DNA of 23,431 nucleotides, from the NCBI GenBank assembly GCA_016214445.1, contig JACROM010000072.1, forward strand, positions 1 to 23,431, read 5' to 3'. The translations under genes and the position numbers were made by a program. This document shows, piece by piece, positions 10,201 through 16,042 of the stretch. The notes under the pieces are model-generated. The model saw only the letters and a list, made by a program, of their open reading frames with translations. It ran no database searches and had not been told where the DNA came from. Source of the stretch: Microcaldota archaeon (lineage in GTDB: Archaea > Micrarchaeota > Micrarchaeia > Norongarragalinales > Norongarragalinaceae). Every line of letters begins with the position of its first letter. The stretch's first letter is position 1.

Positions 10201-13200
10201 GCAGTTGAAGTGTCCACGCTTACCGCTATTTCCTTTTTCGAGGACAGCCCCTGGAAAGAAGCGTAAACAGTCATGGTTCCCTGCTTGTTCAGGTTTGCGC
10301 TAAAGCAGTCCACCTCCGCGGTGAGTGCCTTCACGACAAACGTGCCCTGCCCGTTTGCAGGCAGAACCAGCGATGCCGGCTGAACTGAAAGGCCGAGAGT
10401 CTGCTCCACGTTCAGGACGAGCGGGTGCGGGCCGTTGTTGGTAACCGAAAACTCCTGGGTCTCGGTGCCCGTCTTGGGCGGCTCGAGCCTGAAGGACAGC
10501 GAGTCAGACGAGAGCTGCCAAACGTCGCCCAAGGCCTGCTGCGCGAAAGTGGAGCGGACCGCGAACTGGACTGTTCGTTCGGAAGTGAACTTGCCAGCTG
10601 ATGCCTTCACCTTCACTGTTCCGCGCACGTCCTCCTTCAGCGCGTTAGCCTTGGACGCGACGGCGAGCACTTCCTTCCTTATTGCAGCGAGGATGGCGAA
10701 CGGGAATGTTTGCTTGCCTTTTATGGTGAGGGTTTGCGTTCCAAGCTCGATGTCGGTGATGCTTGGCTTTGAGTCAAGGGAAAGCGAGAGTGAGACCTTG
10801 ACCGTGTCCGAAAGCCTGTTGGTTGCCTGCAGCTGGGACGACGTTTGTTCCCTGGAGTCAACGGACATGGCCACTATCGTGGGTTCCACCTCGACGAGGT
10901 CTGCAGGCGACTCCACTGCAATTGAAGCCTTGAATGACTTGAAACCGGTCTTGGTGACTTCGAACTTGACAGGCTCGATTGAGTCCGTCTGCACTTCCGC
11001 AACGTACGTCGCAGAAGCGGTTTCTACTGCTTCAGTTCCTCCTGTTCCGCCCACCATGATGCGCGCACCTGAGACCGGCTCGTCGTATAGCGAGTCCGTT
11101 ACTTTGAAGGTGACCTGTGAGGCAGCCATTGCCACCAGCACTTTTTCCGGAACGATCTTTACCATGAGAGAGGGGGCGATCTTGGAGTACACGCGCAGGA
11201 AAGCGTCCTCCTCGTAAATCGACTCGTTCTGGACAAGCACGCTTATTTTTATGAATGCGTCGTCTGACAGCCTCTTCGCCCTTATGGTGAACACGCTCTG
11301 CGATTCCCCTGCAGGCAGCCTGACGAACAACCGGTTCCCGCTCACCACAGCAGAAGCAGAGCCGCCGGCGTTCCTTGCTGAAACTATCTCTATTGCCTCG
11401 GACGGGTACGCTACGAGCACTGCAGCCTTTTCAAGGCCGGTCACGTTGACGAACAACTGCGCTTCCTTGCCGAGCGGCACGTCCATCTTCTTCGCCTTCC
11501 TGTCCCCAAGCTGGAAGTAGTACTGCAAACAAAGCAAGTCGCTGCACGTTCCCTGGAAATCTACCTTGAATTTGCCGCTTTCGGCCATGCCATCCGACGG
11601 GTCCCGAAGAACTTCCTTTTCGGTGAAGAATGCGCTCCTGTGCTTCAGCACTGCAGCCTCCTTGCCGCTCCTGAACCTCACTGCGAGCTCCTTCGCGCCA
11701 GAGAACTTCGGGAACTCGAACAAGACGCTCTTGGCTTCCTCGTACAGTTCAACTGGCTTGGGCGTTATGGTCGCGAAGCCCGCAAGCTGCTGCTGTTGGT
11801 CAGCTGCAAGCGACCTGAACCCGAACGAGCCTTCCTTGTTGAATACCACGTTCTTTTTCTCGCCCGGCTTTACAGTTATGCTCTGGCCGTCGTCGAACAC
11901 TATCATGTGCGTGCGGTTGTCGGCGTTCTCGAACGTTTCGCTCGCGCCTACCTGCGCCTCGAACGCCGAAGGATAGAACCCTTCCCTCGTGAGCTGTATG
12001 GTTTCCGAATACTGTTCCGAAGACGCCGAGGAGTCCGACCCCTGCGTTGTCACCCTCGCCCCTATGGCCCTGCCTCCTATGACGTTCGCCCCTTCCAAAC
12101 CAATTGCCGCTTCCGCTTTGGCGAAATCGACTTCGGGCGAGCGCATCGCATACCTCGCCTCGTACTCCGTCATGGGCGAAAGCGAGCTGACCTTGTCGCC
12201 CGAGACGTCGAACACTCCCGAGAACGACAGCTTCAGGGCAGCTGAAACCGACAACTGGAACAGTTCGAAAACGCGTTCGCGCTGGAACGGCGAAACCGCG
12301 AACTCTGAAGACTGGAGCGCGTCGTAGCCGGCAGCCGACACCTTGGCTGCAATTGCCTCGGACTCCAACATCCGTATCATGCATTCTCCTTTTGCCGAAG
12401 TGCTGCAGCCGCTCTTGCCTATTTCAACCTTCGCCCTCCTGACTGGCGCGCCCGAGAAATGGTCCAACACCATGGCCTTGAACTCCACTTCCGCAGGCTC
12501 CATTTCTATTATTACGAGCGTAGCGTTGAACTCGTTCTCTTCGTTCTCTACAAGCACGGAGTCGCTCATTTTCGCCTGGCCCTCGTAGGTCGCCTTTACA
12601 AACGTGAATTCAAGAGGCACGTCCTCGAACCGCTGGGAGCCGTCCAAGCCCGTAACCCGCGGAGGTATGCCAAGCGGTTCCCTTGAAGCGTCCAGCAACT
12701 CGACCGTAGCTCCCTGCAATTCCGCTCCCTTGTAATCGTTGACGAAAACTTTTATCGCTCCTGAATTGTTCGCGTCCGAGCCCTCCAGCTTCACCTTGTT
12801 GTTCTTCTTCGCCTGCTTGATGAAAACCGGCAGGAAACCCGGCTTGTATACTGAAGCGCTGAGTCCTGAATTCGGGAAGTCGAAAAACGCTATGCCGTCG
12901 TCGGGCATCTTTTCCGCCTTAAGAGCGGAGCCATCGTAAACCCTTACTACCGGCGCCCTCACCATGTTATCCTGCTGGTCCACGACCTGGAAAAGGGTGC
13001 CCTCTTTTTTGGCGGATACCGCCTTCTTCAGGAACACTTCCACCTGCTCCTGCGCGGAAGTTACGTTCCTTTCGGTTATGCTGTCCTCGAAACCATCCGC
13101 CATCACTGCAATCGAAACCGAAGCGCCCAAGTGCACTGCAACTGGTGAAACCGACCCGTCTTCTGTTGAGAGCGCTTTCGCCATTATCCTTCCTGCTTCC

Positions 13201-13943
13201 GACACCTGAACAGATGCGTTCGCTACCGGCCCTTGGCCCGAGTAGTCCACTACGCGCACGTGCAGCTCCGCGCCCTCCTTGACTCCTACTTTCTGGAGCA
13301 CTATCTCCTGCGGAAGATTGTACTCGCCCATCATCACTCCCTTTTCGTTCGGCAGGTAGCCCTCTGCTGTTGCCTTGATGGTGTACGCTCTGTTTGGAAG
13401 AACGGAGAACGGGTAGGACGGCACGTCCTTCTGGAAGTCGACTTCCTTGCCTTTGTCGTCGAGCAGCGTGAGGTCCGCTGCGGGCGCGCCCACCACGTCC
13501 ACCTGCAGCACCAAGCTTTCCGTCCTCTGAAGCGACGAATAAGAAATCCTTTCCTCGGTTGCGCCGGCCTTGAGTTGCATGTCGAAAGAGGAAGGCTCCA
13601 GAACCACTTCTCCGGACACTATTGCCCGGACCGAACCAACTGGAACGGACTCGAAAACCACCCTGCCGGACTGGCCGGTCACATCGGATTTCTCGAAACC
13701 ATTTGAGGCGAAAACCGAAACCCTGACGTCGCCGAGAAGTTCGCCATCAATTGTCTTCGCGTAAACTATGACTGTTCCCGACGGCGTTTCCTTAGGCATG
13801 AGCATGAACGCGGCAACCGCTAAAATAACAAGCAATATTGCAACGGGCAGCCAGCCCGGTAGCCCTTTCTCCTCCAAGCCGTCAGCCCACTCCCTGAACG
13901 GCAACCCCTGCTCGTCCGCCCAGCCCAAGAACTCGTCGAACAT
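4215..13943 (-). CDS. Giant (3242-residue) membrane-anchored multidomain surface protein
   Basis: An acidic N-terminal tail (1-33) is followed by a transmembrane anchor (about 34-52, LPVAILLVILAVAAFMLMP). Residues about 57-560 contain roughly six carboxypeptidase-regulatory/PEGA-like beta-sandwich repeats (for example GELLGDVRVSVFASNG, then GQSGRVVFESVPVG). More Ig-like modules follow to about 1250. A region at about 1258-1640 repeats short strands of type LxLPxxxxxxLPxG and contains a Gly-rich loop near 1385. Cysteine-bearing beta modules run to about 2150. A Thr/Ala-rich stalk (about 2165-2285) precedes a charged coiled coil (about 2287-2320). The C-terminal 900 residues are largely helical, with hydrophobic segments near 2604-2671, 2699-2731 and 3030-3046, so the protein may cross the membrane again. 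The frame is intact across 9.7 kb. Its promoter (AT-rich box at 13970-13978) lies inside the tail of the broken toxin gene. The likely role is adhesion or an envelope structure; no enzyme motif was seen. Confidence 0.85.
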   Translation of the reverse strand: MFDEFLGWADEQGLPFREWADGLEEKGLPGWLPVAILLVILAVAAFMLMPKETPSGTVIVYAKTIDGELLGDVRVSVFASNGFEKSDVTGQSGRVVFESVPVGSVRAIVSGEVVLEPSSFDMQLKAGATEERISYSSLQRTESLVLQVDVVGAPAADLTLLDDKGKEVDFQKDVPSYPFSVLPNRAYTIKATAEGYLPNEKGVMMGEYNLPQEIVLQKVGVKEGAELHVRVVDYSGQGPVANASVQVSEAGRIMAKALSTEDGSVSPVAVHLGASVSIAVMADGFEDSITERNVTSAQEQVEVFLKKAVSAKKEGTLFQVVDQQDNMVRAPVVRVYDGSALKAEKMPDDGIAFFDFPNSGLSASVYKPGFLPVFIKQAKKNNKVKLEGSDANNSGAIKVFVNDYKGAELQGATVELLDASREPLGIPPRVTGLDGSQRFEDVPLEFTFVKATYEGQAKMSDSVLVENEENEFNATLVIIEMEPAEVEFKAMVLDHFSGAPVRRAKVEIGKSGCSTSAKGECMIRMLESEAIAAKVSAAGYDALQSSEFAVSPFQRERVFELFQLSVSAALKLSFSGVFDVSGDKVSSLSPMTEYEARYAMRSPEVDFAKAEAAIGLEGANVIGGRAIGARVTTQGSDSSASSEQYSETIQLTREGFYPSAFEAQVGASETFENADNRTHMIVFDDGQSITVKPGEKKNVVFNKEGSFGFRSLAADQQQQLAGFATITPKPVELYEEAKSVLFEFPKFSGAKELAVRFRSGKEAAVLKHRSAFFTEKEVLRDPSDGMAESGKFKVDFQGTCSDLLCLQYYFQLGDRKAKKMDVPLGKEAQLFVNVTGLEKAAVLVAYPSEAIEIVSARNAGGSASAVVSGNRLFVRLPAGESQSVFTIRAKRLSDDAFIKISVLVQNESIYEEDAFLRVYSKIAPSLMVKIVPEKVLVAMAASQVTFKVTDSLYDEPVSGARIMVGGTGGTEAVETASATYVAEVQTDSIEPVKFEVTKTGFKSFKASIAVESPADLVEVEPTIVAMSVDSREQTSSQLQATNRLSDTVKVSLSLSLDSKPSITDIELGTQTLTIKGKQTFPFAILAAIRKEVLAVASKANALKEDVRGTVKVKASAGKFTSERTVQFAVRSTFAQQALGDVWQLSSDSLSFRLEPPKTGTETQEFSVTNNGPHPLVLNVEQTLGLSVQPASLVLPANGQGTFVVKALTAEVDCFSANLNKQGTMTVYASFQGLSSKKEIAVSVDTSTASMKCAPIGGYSITLPVDLRLLLLPNSRVKNNDDGSNSIMLPTRELAWMDSGSSVTQAEAYAPYGTRMVFEPYRVSMVPNGGWAVSFPTAAVLVLPSDADKQPSPSGQVVVTLDNAQIILPQGTTISTGAGGTGAGARFGTGAGTGIGIGVVSYAGNVAVVPAGATVIFQRIPYNYDAFTEALPANPVEVRLPVDAVFELPAGTVERTPKGYNAPLPSKAASENLQNVKAVQLPGGERLAFSQDASISIETRQVRLLSGSAFYVSKERLKQVDGLDLQNAFELTLPLAYSLIYASAEANKPFKVSSGYALRLTPEASVEATWPLAPSRLPNGGFSLRVVRDKPLVYRKGASAKVPFDKSAVADCRLSFSYEGELSFMLPQGASVERAEGGFVATMPKCDETSKTKFYAPLSSLGSTELLETPSIKQLYFPASAEFTSGDLKDAEQKTVKMKGKVQFVPCLKEDKGTELSDSLKTLRLTFAEKTFVGMPRYAKLSSESKDVDFKQNAAVTFRSKNTAVQELGSTKKISIDNNGMEVVVAEPPKYDAYGLVFSEGAGMHFIPSCKKAARKLDVKARAEDVSVVDADDKKSKVLKVTFSNKDFKTTVQKKVCIYNRGKDVVLVDKVESQAEVSEPVERATLVAEIMDDATESAYFEETEKYGKKQHIRLDAEAKQAEVCHTFVFNFKLPEDALLDEDCIKSEMDTTSNPLKGKYVFKLRDVNNDEIAASDGHEIKAEITIDAKLSDCRAFKEQGQLEDLVQLSVNYDKIELKSVKEDLSLSDWPIEEMTFKAPDHERFFAIINNEYSPLKLEKIEGEGTQLMTCSVAKKGAPSLSPGETILPGSVQLLSCKSTRKGQGTYALHFSGGLLPRTKQIAVTVYEPEPEMAYLYQASSHGKVLPFMYDRGKTAGQSSAPAQSLVSKAVSSVTKTVTHATHAPSNKLYFAETTAMATMTTFGIATTNIVTASAATGSAMTTTGEQVSSVPDFHFADATKTTTNSNTAKTTTRPPTGSIYFADAAAASTAGSGAAKTTTAPAATNVAVEEKKDEQKTKQQLEEERRQKVERLIELENFRFCKTYFCNFQQASAAISSFMKSFSDLVESRSTPKEGGEPTLETLSAFCEKLSKENSERKLKKAMFLQLTNTYIPVDSSRGVMEALKNKWREAYFNDYGEVSFDSSASLSGCGFYELTASLDPACHSSFANAADWQKAMRVEIKTRKLSGCSENLANAPLFMADDQQASAGNRIGQGEIAALKDAALAIGKIPSVVSSLMTTPEGKDALNYRLETLGRLRQGTLGRYAVEPNEKDQKTLEALYAAMYNVDLKKKQVVLCGSGFTGDLSKAPCPAYPYDDAEFCMKTSKPLLTKLVGANAALLVVSSFSNVFAAGAIAPWVLPFAVFRAAAINYRFITALSVCTASYVASDNTCSALEGCTSGLVATLFDYAIGGFKLMPRELATVRGASTVATAFSAGASTLALTFIGIAPTVVSDMLAKKPSEDLPTLPLAYAARGAVSPEVMESTGFTAKRTALGILPGRRAVYTIENELWKRGVPRGEARKVAEKAAKLAKGGMLYGSKSKTLTALLSLDEAALMKVRSPLTLDPALELAKQLKKSNMATAKTILAESLDDATAKAMLKSLPVATQRQVLQEANLYAPPTPPAADKKGLAKFIGDLFADNEKNAIARAYKSKQSGSAIAAVLKDPQKNYLEQLASEKQLASIFTKDAGANLGGLGVTAGGRIKSAASLGMVKTADGKRLPLSLNGPVSEVVPSEVSAARTAGALRLLKTRRIAGGVTAVLSVFLFNTDFRPVQVRLNSDYRNHVVAYHSEKVSGEEVPTAASFCVGSDKQCIEKKAKTYDASGLCSSPACLKWFKLPQSSALGSYALVATFNNDLPEAKKTELLTSIFDPQKPPVADAPEFRGLEFEYGLLDIGDLPAMPSIPSDPLENKKYSATVLAEFFKNVIDNAQDSEMVEKAKKGLEAAKKGSINAAEEIMKKMRPNQ

Positions 13944-13963
13944 ATAACCGTAGAAGTATGGTT

Positions 13964-14329
13964 TCAGGGAATAAAAAGGGTTTCAAACCACTTTTCACTA
14001 TACGCGTTTTTCCGGTGCTCAACCCTCAAGACACTCAAATGATTTTTGCTTTTCTGCCAATCTATGAAAATCCGGTAATCGCCACAGCGTATAGCAAGAG
14101 GCAGAAGTATTGGAACAAATAGCTGCCTCTTGCTAGATAGCAAAAAGCAACAAATAGTTCCGATATTATTGCTTTTTGCTATAGCTTGTAATAAGGGCGG
14201 TTAACCAAAACGTTTCAAAAAATGCGGGTTCGTTTCCGCCAATAAAACTCTCTTGACCACTTGCCCTTGTATCGTGGAGTCTAGGCCTTCCAAATCTTTT
14301 ACAGCCGACGCTTTCCATTCCAGACTCAT
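13964..14329 (-). pseudogene. RelE/ParE-type toxin gene broken by a frameshift and a 90-bp insertion
   Basis: The start overlaps the antitoxin stop (ATGA, 14326-14329). The N-terminal part, MSLEWKASAVKDLEGLD through NPHFLKR, is a typical RelE/ParE beginning. The frame then hits TAA at 14201-14203. Dropping one T in the TTTT run at 14206-14209 gives LVNRPYYKL, and removing the palindromic element with one TA (92 bp, 14092-14183) joins this to RCGDYRIFIDWQKSKN and LSVLRVEHRKNAY, the conserved RelE C-terminus with its R-x-G-x-Y-R core and H-R-x-x-x-Y end. The rebuilt protein is 90 residues, normal for the family, and stops at 13964. The active toxin would have been a ribosome-dependent mRNA nuclease (RelE) or gyrase poison (ParE). 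As it stands it cannot be made, so the antitoxin is orphaned unless a solo RHH regulator is retained. Confidence 0.88.
14092..14181. mobile_element. 90-bp double-hairpin insertion element flanked by TA duplication
   Basis: The element is two perfect hairpins of 44 bp each, separated by 2 nt. Hairpin 1 (14092-14135) has arms TAGCAAGAGGCAG / CTGCCTCTTGCTA and an 18-nt loop. Hairpin 2 (14138-14181) has arms TAGCAAAAAGCAA / TTGCTTTTTGCTA and an 18-nt loop. The outer ends are therefore inverted repeats matching at 10 of 13 positions. TA stands on both sides (14090-14091 and 14182-14183), and deleting the element plus one TA repairs the toxin reading frame at the K-L-R codons, which shows insertion with a TA duplication. 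It has no coding capacity and must depend on a transposase elsewhere. TA duplication is characteristic of Tc1/mariner-IS630-type MITEs; the double-hairpin build also recalls REP doublets. The origin is unassigned. Confidence 0.8.
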
Positions 14330-14574
14330 AGTTTCAAACGTTTTTTCAGTTCCTTGGTTGAAATGCCCTTCTCCTTGGCAGCTTGCTGAAGGGAGCGTCC
14401 AAACCCCTCATCAAGCTCGCCGTCATCGTCGAGCAGACCATACCTTTCACCGTAGACTACTAAAGCGTTTCGTATGACATCGTTCATTGACCCGGAAAAG
14501 CCCTTCCGGACAGCTAGCCTTACCACGTTTGCAGGCACACCGGCCAAATCAACGGTCATCCGTATATTTTCCAT
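14326..14574 (-). CDS. Ribbon-helix-helix antitoxin/regulator of a broken RelE system
   Basis: At 82 residues this has the size and pattern of an RHH (CopG/MetJ-like) antitoxin: an N-terminal strand (IRMTVDL), two helices with VVRLAVRKGFSGSMNDVIRN, then VVYGERYGLL and a charged C-terminal tail that would wrap the toxin. The gene overlaps the toxin start by 4 nt (ATGA), the normal order for such operons. The start at 14574 is supported by a TATA box at 14596-14604 (minus strand, about 26 nt upstream), implying a leaderless message. A short palindrome covers the start codon and may be its own operator. With the toxin broken it can no longer act as an antitoxin in cis, though it could still neutralise a related toxin or act as a repressor. 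Confidence 0.8.
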   Translation of the reverse strand: MENIRMTVDLAGVPANVVRLAVRKGFSGSMNDVIRNALVVYGERYGLLDDDGELDEGFGRSLQQAAKEKGISTKELKKRLKL

Positions 14575-14604
14575 GGATATTCCATGATAAGACCACTATA
14601 AAAA
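14572..14604 (-). promoter_or_regulatory. TATA box and start-codon palindrome of the RHH gene
   Basis: On the minus strand TTTTTATAG (14596-14604) is centred about 26 nt before the ATG at 14574. The palindrome CATGGA-TAT-TCCATG (14572-14586) overlaps the start codon and the expected transcription start. RHH proteins commonly bind short palindromes in their own promoters, so this is a plausible autoregulatory site. Confidence 0.45.
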
Positions 14605-14637
14605 TGTTTGCACGAGTATCCGCCATGACTAGAGTAA

Positions 14638-14720
14638 GTTTCGGTTTCCTAATTTGTAGTTAATTAATGTTTCGGAGAAAATCGAAACATTAAAATAGGC
14701 CGGAAGACAAAAAACGAAAC
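14638..14720 (+). promoter_or_regulatory. Nested palindromic operator and TATA box of the AbiEi-like gene
   Basis: The core is an inverted repeat with 11-bp arms (14664-14674 TTAATGTTTCG, 14683-14693 CGAAACATTAA) and an 8-nt spacer. Outer half-sites GTTTCG (14638-14643) and CGAAAC (14715-14720) form a second inverted pair around the same centre (about 14679). The TATA-like ATTAAAATA (14689-14697) overlaps the right core arm and lies about 27 nt before the ATG at 14721, so binding would block the basal machinery. AbiEi antitoxins are known to repress their own operons through inverted repeats, and the encoded winged-helix protein is the natural ligand. Confidence 0.6.
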
Positions 14721-15305
14721 ATGAAGAAACAGGAAATCGCCTATGCAGCCATACTGGCAGACGCGCTGAAAGGAAACCGGAAGTTCACGCAGAAAGGCCT
14801 TAGCGAAAAGCTCGGCTTTTCAATTAGCATGGTCAACGCTGCTGTAAAGTCGCTTGAGCGCATAGGCGCGGTCCAGGTGAACAGGCGGAGCTTCGTCCTG
14901 CAGGACGCGAAAAAGGCGCTCCTTTACTGGGCGAGCCGCCGGAACCTGGAAAAAGACATCGCATACAAGACGCGGGTTGACGCCCCGCCGAGGACAATAG
15001 AGAGAAGCATGCCCGCTGGAACTGTTTTTACAGGATATAGCGCGTACAGGCTGCTGTTCGGCGAGGCCCCGGCCGACTATGGCGAGGTTTATGCCTACGC
15101 AGCTGACTTGGCGGAAGTGAGGAAACGGTTTCCTCCGCGGAAGGGGCCGCCGAACCTTTTCGTGATGGCGGCAAATGGTTTCCCGGCAGAAAAAAGTTGC
15201 GTTACTACACCGCACTTGTACGTCGACCTGTGGAACATGCGCGAATGGTACGCGAAAGAGTTTCTGGAAGCGCTGGAGGGGAGACTTCGTGGAATACTGG
15301 AATGA
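14721..15305 (+). CDS. AbiEi-like winged-helix antitoxin/repressor (type IV TA)
   Basis: The 194-residue protein has an N-terminal winged helix-turn-helix at about residues 1-65 (FTQKGLSEKLGFSISMVN as helix-turn-helix, then LERIGAVQV as the wing). A C-terminal domain begins around GTVFTGYSAYRLLFGEAP and ends LYVDLWNMREWYAKEFLEAL, a pattern I associate with archaeal AbiEi-type antitoxins next to nucleotidyltransferase toxins. In type IV systems the antitoxin counteracts the toxin without a stable complex and represses the operon. The neighbouring downstream gene is such a nucleotidyltransferase. Leaderless start: TATA box about 27 nt upstream and no Shine-Dalgarno. Its last codons overlap an older toxin start (GTG at 15289), so the original operon was overlapping and the present 165-bp gap to the toxin is secondary. 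Confidence 0.75.
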   Translation: MKKQEIAYAAILADALKGNRKFTQKGLSEKLGFSISMVNAAVKSLERIGAVQVNRRSFVLQDAKKALLYWASRRNLEKDIAYKTRVDAPPRTIERSMPAGTVFTGYSAYRLLFGEAPADYGEVYAYAADLAEVRKRFPPRKGPPNLFVMAANGFPAEKSCVTTPHLYVDLWNMREWYAKEFLEALEGRLRGILE

Positions 15306-15354
15306 GAAAGTGCCGAAGAACGGGGCGACCATGGATGCAAGAGGGGCGTTGTAG
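15289..15354 (+). pseudogene. Orphaned N-terminal start of an AbiEii-like toxin
   Basis: Starting at GTG 15289, inside the end of the AbiEi-like gene, the frame reads VEYWNEKVPKNGATMDARGA-L and stops at 15352-15354. The first five residues match the current toxin start (MEYWND), and the NGATM part matches the codons just before that start (SGATM). This looks like the ancestral, overlapping toxin start, cut off when the intervening sequence was inserted or duplicated. An overlapping antitoxin-toxin arrangement is usual in AbiE operons. Confidence 0.5.
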
Positions 15355-15487
15355 TGGGTTCATCAACGAGGAAGGAGGCGAGGCCAACGGTTGGAACCGA
15401 CTGTCGTGCAACGACAGTCGGAAAGCTCCGTTCGGGCCAGGAGGAAACCTGGGTTTCCTCCGGGGCGACCATGGAATACTGGAATGA
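15291..15487 (+). repeat. Rearranged AbiE spacer: A-B...B-A repeats and two perfect hairpins
   Basis: GGAATACTGGAATGA occurs at 15291-15305 and 15473-15487; CGGGGCGACCATGGA occurs at 15321-15335 and 15461-15475 (140 bp apart). Between them lie two perfect hairpins: arms CCGACTGTCG (15397-15406) and complement (15412-15421) with a 5-nt loop, and arms GGAGGAAACC (15440-15449) and complement (15452-15461) with a 2-nt loop. The second hairpin sequesters a GGAGG and ends 9 nt before the toxin ATG, so it may reduce toxin translation or attenuate transcription. No TA flanks these hairpins, so they differ from the two double-hairpin elements. Confidence 0.65.
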
Positions 15488-16034
15488 TTCGGCAACTGAC
15501 GCTTCCTGGAAGAAGCTACAGCAGCTGCGCGGCGAGTTCTCCTTCACACTCATAGGCGGCTGGGCAGTCTGGCTCTGGACCAGACAGCACAAGTCCAAGG
15601 ACATCGACATCATCGTGGACTTTGCGACACTCGAACGCCTCAAGGCCGGATACGACCTGCAAAAAAACGACCGGCTGCGCAAGTACGAAGTAAAGGGCGG
15701 GCTGTTCGACATCGACGTTTACGTCCCCCACTACTCGAAGCTCGCGTTGCCTTTGGACCTTTTGATAATGAAGCAGGGCGCTTACGCCGAACGCAAAGGT
15801 TCGGTCAAAGGCAGGAAAGACTCTATCGACATCCTCACGCTCCTGATGCGCGCGCCAGTTGACTTGGACGCCTACGGGAAATTGCTGGAAAGGCACGGGC
15901 TCGAACGCTGCTCGCGCGAACTCGCCGAGACAGTAAAGGGCTTCGACCCGGACGACCTGAAGTTCCTCGGGGAAAACGTCCACTCGTTCAAGAAGTGGAA
16001 GAACGCTTTTCTCAACGCTCTCGCAAAAAGGTGA
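15471..16034 (+). CDS. AbiEii-like nucleotidyltransferase toxin (type IV TA)
   Basis: The 187-residue protein has a nucleotidyltransferase active-site pattern: LIGGWAVWL (G29, G30) followed by KSKDIDIIVDF with D44 and D46, and a candidate third carboxylate in GLFDIDVYV (D80 or D82). AbiEii/MenT-type enzymes transfer nucleotides to targets such as tRNA and stop growth. The start is placed at ATG 15471 because the frame upstream (open to 15354) is repeat-derived and because MEYWN matches the orphaned start at 15289. There is only a weak GGGG before the ATG, and a strong hairpin sits just upstream. It follows the AbiEi-like gene by 165 bp and converges on the second ATPase gene with 8 bp between the two stops. 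The C-terminus (SFKKWKNAFLNALAKR) resembles a fragment found at 17411-17485. Confidence 0.78.
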   Translation: MEYWNDSATDASWKKLQQLRGEFSFTLIGGWAVWLWTRQHKSKDIDIIVDFATLERLKAGYDLQKNDRLRKYEVKGGLFDIDVYVPHYSKLALPLDLLIMKQGAYAERKGSVKGRKDSIDILTLLMRAPVDLDAYGKLLERHGLERCSRELAETVKGFDPDDLKFLGENVHSFKKWKNAFLNALAKR

Positions 16035-16042
16035 GAAGTAGC

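Noticed and set aside
4218..13943. Many open frames on the strand opposite the giant gene and in its other frames
   Set aside because: They follow from the GC-rich codon pattern of the giant gene; none has a promoter or recognisable protein sequence.
14092..14181. Plain bidirectional terminator between the toxin and the giant gene
   Set aside because: The RelE reading frame continues on the far side and is restored by exact removal with one TA, which fits insertion better.
15397..15461. Third member of the double-hairpin family
   Set aside because: Hairpins are shorter (25 and 22 bp), are 18 bp apart, and lack terminal and flanking TA.
15354..15470. Longer N-terminus for the AbiEii-like toxin
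   Set aside because: The extra 39 residues are encoded by the repeat and hairpin segment, and MEYWN at 15471 matches the orphaned start.
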